Of a stretch of 64,000 bases of DNA, positions 58,381 to 64,000 are shown piece by piece (within the stretch, counting starts at the first letter, position 1; each line of letters begins with the position of its first letter). Source of the DNA: Anaerolineales bacterium (lineage in GTDB: Bacteria; Chloroflexota; Anaerolineae; Anaerolineales; JABWBV01); contig JACKAX010000019.1 in the NCBI GenBank assembly GCA_020634875.1, forward strand, positions 1 to 64,000, written 5' to 3'. Below the pieces are notes generated by a model. The model saw only the letters and a program-made list of their open reading frames with translations, had not been told where the DNA came from and searched no databases. A program made the translations under genes and the position numbers.

Positions 58381-60036
58381 ATGTACATGGATAACCCCAA
58401 ACTGTGGCAAAAGCGCATGGAGGCCTTAAGGCAGGCCATCACCGAAACGAATGATTTTGCAGACCACCGCGCCAATGAGCGGCTGGATAGTATGAAGGCG
58501 AAATATGGTGCGTTTGCGAACAATCTCCCGTCACTCTTAAGTCTTCCTGCTGAACAAAGACCTGCCGAACTTCAAGACGTGACCCGGCGCGAGGTTTACA
58601 AAGCCGTTCAGGAAATGTTCCAGATCGGAACGTGCTGGAATATCCTCGAATCTTTACAGGGCTTTACAACCGATGCGTTTGATTTCTTCTATGGAGGTTA
58701 TTACGGGGATGAAACCAATCCGCCTTACTTAACCGTTTCGCCGGATTACCCCGAACGATATGTCATGCGGATGCTTCTCAATCAGGTTTCTTATGATTTG
58801 AACATTCTTCAACGGGCGATCACCCAACGCCAGGACGCGGATGGGATGATGACCCAACAGGGCCAAACGCTCTTCATCGCCGACCGTTTGGCGGCGCAGG
58901 CATTAAAACCTGCTTTGACGGCTGGGCTTTTAGAAGATGGCACCGGGATTATCAGCTATTTGGGGAAAACGATCCGGGCGAGGTTGGTGCCTTACTATGA
59001 CACGATCCTCCTCTGCATTGCGTTTGCGTCCATGCAACAAGGCTCGTTTCCCTCGCGGGATTTTCTGGCGATCCCCCACGAAATCGGCCATCATTTGTAT
59101 TGGAATGGCACGATGCCCAATTCGTCGGAGACGCTTCGGGCGACGCTGCACAAAAAGCTCAACGCGGCGGGGATTAAAAAGCGGGACTGGCGCCGTCGTT
59201 GGGTGGAGGAAATTTTTGCGGATGCCTATGCCCTCATCATCGGTGGGCCGGTCGTTGCCCTGGATTTTCAGGATATGCTTGACGATGATGTTCCCGCGCA
59301 CTTCCGCTCGGATACGGACAAACATCCTATCCCTGAATTAAGGCCGTTTATTCAAACCCAAATCCTTCGGAAAATCAAATCTCAGGGAAATCCTTATTAC
59401 GTGGAAACCCCTAACCGTCTGGACGCCAATTGGAAGGCGTGGATCAAACAACAATGGGCCGATCGGGATGTGTTGGCAGAGCTATTCCGCGTGCGTGGCA
59501 AACGCGCCAAACTCACCGGGCAAGGCGTCGTGGATACCCTCCAACCCGTGCTGGATGTGGTCTTGGATGTCCTCGGCCCGGTCATTCCCCAAGACAAAAA
59601 TACGGCATGGTCGGTGGACATCATCAAGGAAGAAGATATTGAATTTTACATTGCCAATTTTGAAGAATCAGAAATTGCCGACCTCATTGATAGTCTTAAC
59701 CTGGATAACAGCCTCGCCTACCTTTATCTGCAATTTTATAAAAATGCCTATCCACAAGACGATGAAGAGTTGATGACCATTTTGAGTGTGCTCATCTCTG
59801 AAAATCTCCCCGAAAACATGGATATGGAAACGTTGGCGAAGTTAGAGCAGAAATACGGCGAACGCGGCAACACCTTTGAAGAACGCGTCGAAAAGATCGC
59901 TGGGAAAGCAGCGAATGTCTTATGCACAGAAGATTGGGTGAAGTTATTCCTTTTTGAGGGCTGGTCGGATGAAGGGCCGTTAGGGAGTGGCGGCAAGACG
60001 ACTTCCTCCTCATCCGATGGACTGGATAGCTTCTAG
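58381..60036 (+). CDS. putative zinc metallopeptidase-like protein (HExxH), unknown family
   Basis: 551 residues, family not recognised. The sequence IPHEIGHHLYW holds an HExxH motif (His233, Glu234, His237), and EEIFADAYAL (276-285) supplies an ExxxD pattern about 40 residues later, the spacing and form of gluzincin third ligands. No signal peptide or membrane helix, so it is probably cytoplasmic. The C-terminus is acidic and ends in a Ser/Gly-rich tail. GGAG lies seven bases before the ATG, and TACAAT is seen about 45 bases upstream. The end overlaps the convergent cyclase gene by 27 bases. Could be a peptidase or an inactive relative. Confidence 0.7.
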   Translation: MYMDNPKLWQKRMEALRQAITETNDFADHRANERLDSMKAKYGAFANNLPSLLSLPAEQRPAELQDVTRREVYKAVQEMFQIGTCWNILESLQGFTTDAFDFFYGGYYGDETNPPYLTVSPDYPERYVMRMLLNQVSYDLNILQRAITQRQDADGMMTQQGQTLFIADRLAAQALKPALTAGLLEDGTGIISYLGKTIRARLVPYYDTILLCIAFASMQQGSFPSRDFLAIPHEIGHHLYWNGTMPNSSETLRATLHKKLNAAGIKKRDWRRRWVEEIFADAYALIIGGPVVALDFQDMLDDDVPAHFRSDTDKHPIPELRPFIQTQILRKIKSQGNPYYVETPNRLDANWKAWIKQQWADRDVLAELFRVRGKRAKLTGQGVVDTLQPVLDVVLDVLGPVIPQDKNTAWSVDIIKEEDIEFYIANFEESEIADLIDSLNLDNSLAYLYLQFYKNAYPQDDEELMTILSVLISENLPENMDMETLAKLEQKYGERGNTFEERVEKIAGKAANVLCTEDWVKLFLFEGWSDEGPLGSGGKTTSSSSDGLDSF

Positions 60037-63000
60037 GATTTTTCGGTTGGTCGCGATGTTTTGGAGAAACGCGGCTCGGCTTTGTTCGTCGGGCAGGCTC
60101 GTCACCTGTTCGAGGAGTAGCGTGTGGGTGGTTTGGAGCATTTGCCCGGCCCGCGGATCATCGAACGCCTTCAACAGGGCATAACACCCCCAATAAATAC
60201 TCAACGGGTCTTCGTACCCATTCGCCCCAAACTTTTCAAGGACCGCAAGCGCTTCATCTAAATAATGGAGCGCTTCTTTTTTATCCCCCCGTTGCGCGGC
60301 GACCTGCGCCAACCCAAGATTGGGCGCGGTCGCGAGGAAATCCTGCCCCAACGCTTTACGCAACTCCATCACCTGCCGGAACACGTCTCCCGCGGCGTGC
60401 TGTTCCCGGCGCGCCAGCAACGTTTCACCATAGACCGACAAGGTGTGCGCTTCAAAATAACGGATGCCCAATTCCCGTTCAATCGCCAACGCTTTTTCAA
60501 AGGTGCTTTGCGCTTCCTCGTAAATTTCCTGCCGGAGCAACACTTCCCCCAAATTGTTGAGTGCAATCGCCTCCTCTTGACGATCTCCCGATTCTCGGCT
60601 GATGAAAAGCGCCTGACTGTATGCCTGTTGCGCCGCCGCGTATGCCCCCAACACATGATGGATCACCCCGATGTTGTTGACCGCTTTTCCAATCCCTTTC
60701 CGATCCCCAATCCGATTGTAGATTTCCAACGATTGGGCATGGTACGTCTCTGCGAGCATGTATTTTTGCTGGTGGCTCATCAACAACCCCAAATCGTTCA
60801 GCAACGAGGCCTCCCGCCCCGGCACCGCCAGCTTTTGGAAAATCTTGAGCGCCTCAGTCAAATACGTTTCCGCCGCCGTGTAATTGCCTGTACTGGTCGC
60901 GGTTTCGCCCAAAAGATAGTACGTATCCCCCCGCCCGGCGTCATCTCGCAAGCTATCGAAAATCTTTAACGCTTGTTGTGCTTGTTTGTCTGCCTCCGCG
61001 TACTTGCCCTGCCACCAAAAAGCCGTGCCCAAGTGCAAAAACGCATGGCCTAACTGCGCCTGATCGCCGCTCGTTTCCGCCAGCGCAAGCCCGGTTTGCG
61101 CGGTTTCAATCGCTTGCTCATAGTCGCCCACCGCGTCAAAAAAGCGGGAACGCAACAGGGCGATTTTTGCTTGTTGGGAATAGCCCAAACTTTCCTCGGC
61201 GAGCTGCCACAACGCCGTTAAATCTTCTGTCCCCGCCCCACGATTCCCCAGTTTGAAAAAAGCATCTTCCCGCGCCACCAGGATGTCGAACCGCTTCTCC
61301 GCCATTTCCTCGGGGGTGACGGCCAGCGCGTGGGTGTAATAATCCACCGCTTCACTGTTTTGATAGGCTTCGCGGGCGGCGTCCCCTGCCTTTTGTAAAT
61401 ACCCCCGCGCTTTATCGTTCAGCCCCGCTCGTTCGGCATGATACCCTAGCGTCCCGTAATGGGGCGCGAGATTTTCAAAATACAACTGCTCCAGGGACTC
61501 CACCGCCATCCGGTGCAAGCGTTGTCGCCGGACGCGCACCTGCATCCGGTATGCCGCATCCCGTAACAAGGCATGGCGAAACAAATACCGTAACTGGCTG
61601 ATCGCCGTCCAAATCGCCTCTTCCTCGACCTTTTTGATCCGCTCCTCCACCGCCTTTTCCTCGCGCAACATCCCCATCAACACCCGCACTTCAAATTCCT
61701 GCCCCAAGACCGCCGCCGCCTGCACCAGATCGCGAAGTTCGCGGGCGAGCTGATCCAACCGTGCGACCAACAACACACGCACATCCGTTGGCAAAAACAT
61801 CTTTTTGCGCTCCAGCAAATCCTGGCGCACGCAGATGTGCCCATTCTCCAACCGCTGCAAATCCCCGTTTTCCTTCAAATACCGCAAAATCTGTTCTGCA
61901 AAGAAGGGATTCCCCTCCGCGCGTTGCACCAGTAACCCCAGGAGCGTTTCACCGATGGGCGCGCCGAGCACCACTTCTCCGAGGTGCGCCAGTTCGCTCT
62001 CGCCGAACGCCTTCAAAACCAATTCCTGATATGCGACGCCCTCCCCCATCATTTCGTCTTGGGCGTGGCGCGTGTTTTCGGCGCGGTAAGTGGCGAGGAT
62101 GGCGATGGGGTAAGCCGTGTTGCTTGCCATCAGCGTTCGCGCAAACCGGGATAAAAACGTGCGGGAGTCGGCATCCAGCCATTGCACGTCTTCCAACAAC
62201 AGGATGATGGGCTGGCGTAAGCTTTCCGCCTGGATGAGGGTCGCCAGGCCGGTGAGCGTGTTTTCCAGGCGGGCGGGGCCTTCGAGTTGTTCGTAAAGCG
62301 AACCCGGCCAGCGCAAATCCAACAGCGCACCTAAAAAGGAGCGGGTACGTTCCAATTCGTTGACCAGGGCCGGATCGTGCGTCGCGAGCACGAGTTCATC
62401 GAGTTTTTCGCTGAAATGCTGTTTGTTCTTTGCTTCCGATTCGAGCGTGGACTGGTGGCAATACTGGCGCAACCAATAGCGGAACGGGTTTAACGCTTCC
62501 TGTAAAATCTGATCGTTTTGGCATAACGCCCATAATGGCGCATGGGTGTGATTTTGCAGGGACGCCGAAACCTGCAAAGTGCTCACCAACCGGCTTTTGC
62601 CGATGCCCGCCTCCCCGCGGATGACCATGACCCCGGCAAAACGCCCCTCCATCGCAGGCCCGATGAAAGCCTCCAGTTGCGCCAACTCCGCCTCCCGCCC
62701 GACGAACGCGCCCTGATACGAAGAGGCCGTTTGTTCCTTGCGTTCGAGCAACTGATAAACCGGCTGGGGTTCGGAAAAGCCTTTGAAAGCCCTGGCCCCC
62801 AATGGTTTTAGCTCAAAATAATTTGCCACGCGCCGGGAGATTTCCTCGTCCGCCCAAATTTCCCCGCGCGGGGCCGCGGTCATAAACCGGGCCGCGAGGT
62901 TCACCCCCCGCCCGTAGCAGGTAAACTCCTCGCGCAGCGGCGACCCGATGAACCCCGCGTGCGAGATGCGGTAGGTCAATCCGGCGGTCAACGGCAGGCT

Positions 63001-63984
63001 GGTCAGCGTTTGCAATTTGAGGATGAAATTCAACGCCCGGCCAATGTCATTTTGATACGAGATCGGCGCGCCCCAAAAGACCAACAAATGTGCGCCTTTG
63101 TCCCCAAAATCCACCCGGTTCAACAGCCCGCCGTATCTTTCCTGTAACGTAAAAAAGGCTTGCATGAACCCTTTGAGTTCGTCTTCCGCGCGAATGGTAG
63201 GCAGTTGGATAAACAAATTGACCACCTGCCGGAATTCGCCGGTGTGTTCCTGTGTGACCAGAATTTCGGGGAAAAAGCGCACCATGTCCCCTGGCCCCGG
63301 GGGCAGCATCATCGTGCCCCATTCCAACAGATTTCCGGTATCTGGGTCTTCTGCTGCACCGATGCTGGTGAGCCGGAAATATTCGCCATACGGTTCCACC
63401 TGGGCATGGATGGGGGCATTTTGGCAGACCACCGCGTCCAAAATGATCTCCCCCGCGCGGGCCGCGTGTTCCGCTTCGGCGCACTCCTCCACCGCTGACC
63501 CGCGGAAGAAATAGGTGGCGCGTTGTTCGTCTTCGGAAGTAAGAATGCCCCACACCGCTTCCCCGACCGCGACCCCCATCTTAGCCGAAACCGGGTATGT
63601 GCCGTAGGGGGTCACTTGCGCCGCGTGGAGGGCCATCTGCTGTTGGATTTCCCACGCGGCTTGAATGGCCTCCGCACAGACGGGGCCGGCATCCGCCATC
63701 CGTTCAAAGGGGAAAAGGGCGGTAAACGCGTCCCCCGCGAGGGTGGCGATAAAGCCTTCGTGTTCGTGTACGGTTTGAATCAACGGGGTAAAGACATTCC
63801 GCATCACGGTCGCCAGCACTTCCGCCCCGTGTTGTCCGTGCGCCATGAGGGTATCGGTCATATTGGAAAACCCCGAAATATCCACAAACATTCCGACGCC
63901 CGTAAACTGCCCGCGCCGGACCCCCGCGCGAAACTGCTGCAAAATAAAGTCGGGCACGAGCGGGTGGACGGTGACGGGGAGCAT
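60010..63984 (-). CDS. class III cyclase–AAA ATPase–TPR regulator
   Basis: 1324 residues. Two cyclase homology domains: the first (about 28-215) keeps metal-binding-type acids in FVDISGFSNMTD (Asp35) and LAGDAF (Asp85); the second (about 260-440) is degenerate (VDFGDKGAHLLVFWGAP). Next is a large STAND-like ATPase (Walker A GEAGIGKS near 460, Walker B LLLEDVQWLD near 598), followed by at least eight TPRs (850-1310). This is the layout of soluble adenylyl cyclase-like regulators. Whether cAMP is made is not certain. The ATG has no ribosome site, and TATACT stands six bases before it, so the message is probably leaderless. Complete in the window. Confidence 0.93.
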   Translation of the reverse strand: MLPVTVHPLVPDFILQQFRAGVRRGQFTGVGMFVDISGFSNMTDTLMAHGQHGAEVLATVMRNVFTPLIQTVHEHEGFIATLAGDAFTALFPFERMADAGPVCAEAIQAAWEIQQQMALHAAQVTPYGTYPVSAKMGVAVGEAVWGILTSEDEQRATYFFRGSAVEECAEAEHAARAGEIILDAVVCQNAPIHAQVEPYGEYFRLTSIGAAEDPDTGNLLEWGTMMLPPGPGDMVRFFPEILVTQEHTGEFRQVVNLFIQLPTIRAEDELKGFMQAFFTLQERYGGLLNRVDFGDKGAHLLVFWGAPISYQNDIGRALNFILKLQTLTSLPLTAGLTYRISHAGFIGSPLREEFTCYGRGVNLAARFMTAAPRGEIWADEEISRRVANYFELKPLGARAFKGFSEPQPVYQLLERKEQTASSYQGAFVGREAELAQLEAFIGPAMEGRFAGVMVIRGEAGIGKSRLVSTLQVSASLQNHTHAPLWALCQNDQILQEALNPFRYWLRQYCHQSTLESEAKNKQHFSEKLDELVLATHDPALVNELERTRSFLGALLDLRWPGSLYEQLEGPARLENTLTGLATLIQAESLRQPIILLLEDVQWLDADSRTFLSRFARTLMASNTAYPIAILATYRAENTRHAQDEMMGEGVAYQELVLKAFGESELAHLGEVVLGAPIGETLLGLLVQRAEGNPFFAEQILRYLKENGDLQRLENGHICVRQDLLERKKMFLPTDVRVLLVARLDQLARELRDLVQAAAVLGQEFEVRVLMGMLREEKAVEERIKKVEEEAIWTAISQLRYLFRHALLRDAAYRMQVRVRRQRLHRMAVESLEQLYFENLAPHYGTLGYHAERAGLNDKARGYLQKAGDAAREAYQNSEAVDYYTHALAVTPEEMAEKRFDILVAREDAFFKLGNRGAGTEDLTALWQLAEESLGYSQQAKIALLRSRFFDAVGDYEQAIETAQTGLALAETSGDQAQLGHAFLHLGTAFWWQGKYAEADKQAQQALKIFDSLRDDAGRGDTYYLLGETATSTGNYTAAETYLTEALKIFQKLAVPGREASLLNDLGLLMSHQQKYMLAETYHAQSLEIYNRIGDRKGIGKAVNNIGVIHHVLGAYAAAQQAYSQALFISRESGDRQEEAIALNNLGEVLLRQEIYEEAQSTFEKALAIERELGIRYFEAHTLSVYGETLLARREQHAAGDVFRQVMELRKALGQDFLATAPNLGLAQVAAQRGDKKEALHYLDEALAVLEKFGANGYEDPLSIYWGCYALLKAFDDPRAGQMLQTTHTLLLEQVTSLPDEQSRAAFLQNIATNRKILEAIQSIG

Positions 63985-63996
63985 GAGGATAGTATA
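63982..63996 (-). promoter_or_regulatory. -10 box six bases before the cyclase start
   Basis: On the minus strand TATACT (63996-63991) is followed by ATCCTC and the ATG at 63984. No Shine-Dalgarno site. The -35 region would fall outside the window. Confidence 0.5.
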
Positions 63997-64000
63997 CCCG

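Overview
The window looks like chromosomal DNA of an uncultured-type Chloroflexota bacterium, most likely of the class Anaerolineae. This is inferred from the mix of families: very large PAS/GAF sensor proteins, a cyclase–ATPase–TPR regulator, a deazaflavin-dependent oxidoreductase, an AmmeMemoRadiSam pair, frequent TTG starts and a ChlI/ChlD-type chelatase. No rRNA, CRISPR array, prophage or intact transposon was seen. One tRNA is present.

Layout. 1-4492 (all minus) holds a cut-off alpha/beta hydrolase with a MoaD-like sulfur carrier and a BNR-repeat protein, then a small run of DUF1801, DUF6157, VOC and DinB genes behind a consensus promoter, then a DUF1905/YdeI protein. 4621-7497 holds a terminator, dnaA, an AT-rich 0.5-kb intergenic stretch and a peptidoglycan muramidase. 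7800-36309 (all plus) is a signalling island: two kinase loci (7800-10795 and 11037-13394), then a nine-gene run (13500-36309) closed by a perfect terminator. That run contains five sensors with PAS, GAF, Cache, HAMP and PilJ-like modules but no kinase domain, one 2281-residue histidine kinase, a threonine synthase fused to a receiver domain, a stand-alone receiver and a second threonine synthase.

36400-41349 (minus) holds a deazaflavin-dependent oxidoreductase, a universal stress protein, a zinc-ribbon protein, AmrS and AmrB (Memo), a CBS protein, a Cys-rich mini-protein and an isoprenylcysteine methyltransferase-like protein. It is followed by tRNA-Pro(CGG), a membrane TPR protein and adenylate kinase. 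44387-47448 (minus) holds a HTH/RsbRD-like regulator, a PucC-like transporter, a seven-helix membrane protein and a 49-residue membrane peptide; a shared DNA motif lies in front of both transcription units. 47582-54095 (minus) is housekeeping: dusB, radA, clpC and rpsA, with clear terminators and an rpsA promoter. 54263-58112 (plus) holds a chlI/chlD-type chelatase locus that appears to use programmed -1 frameshifting, then an ABC exporter. 58128-58282 is a palindromic repeat element, followed by an unrecognised HExxH protein and, convergent with it, a giant cyclase–ATPase–TPR regulator.

How the genes may work together: the 22.8-kb signalling run suggests that many kinase-less sensors feed one output kinase, and that its output may include a receiver domain attached directly to an amino-acid biosynthetic enzyme. 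That link is inferred from gene order and domain content. The chelatase frameshift is the best-supported unusual mechanism, because the slippery heptamer, the open -1 frame and the coding character of the linker can all be read directly.
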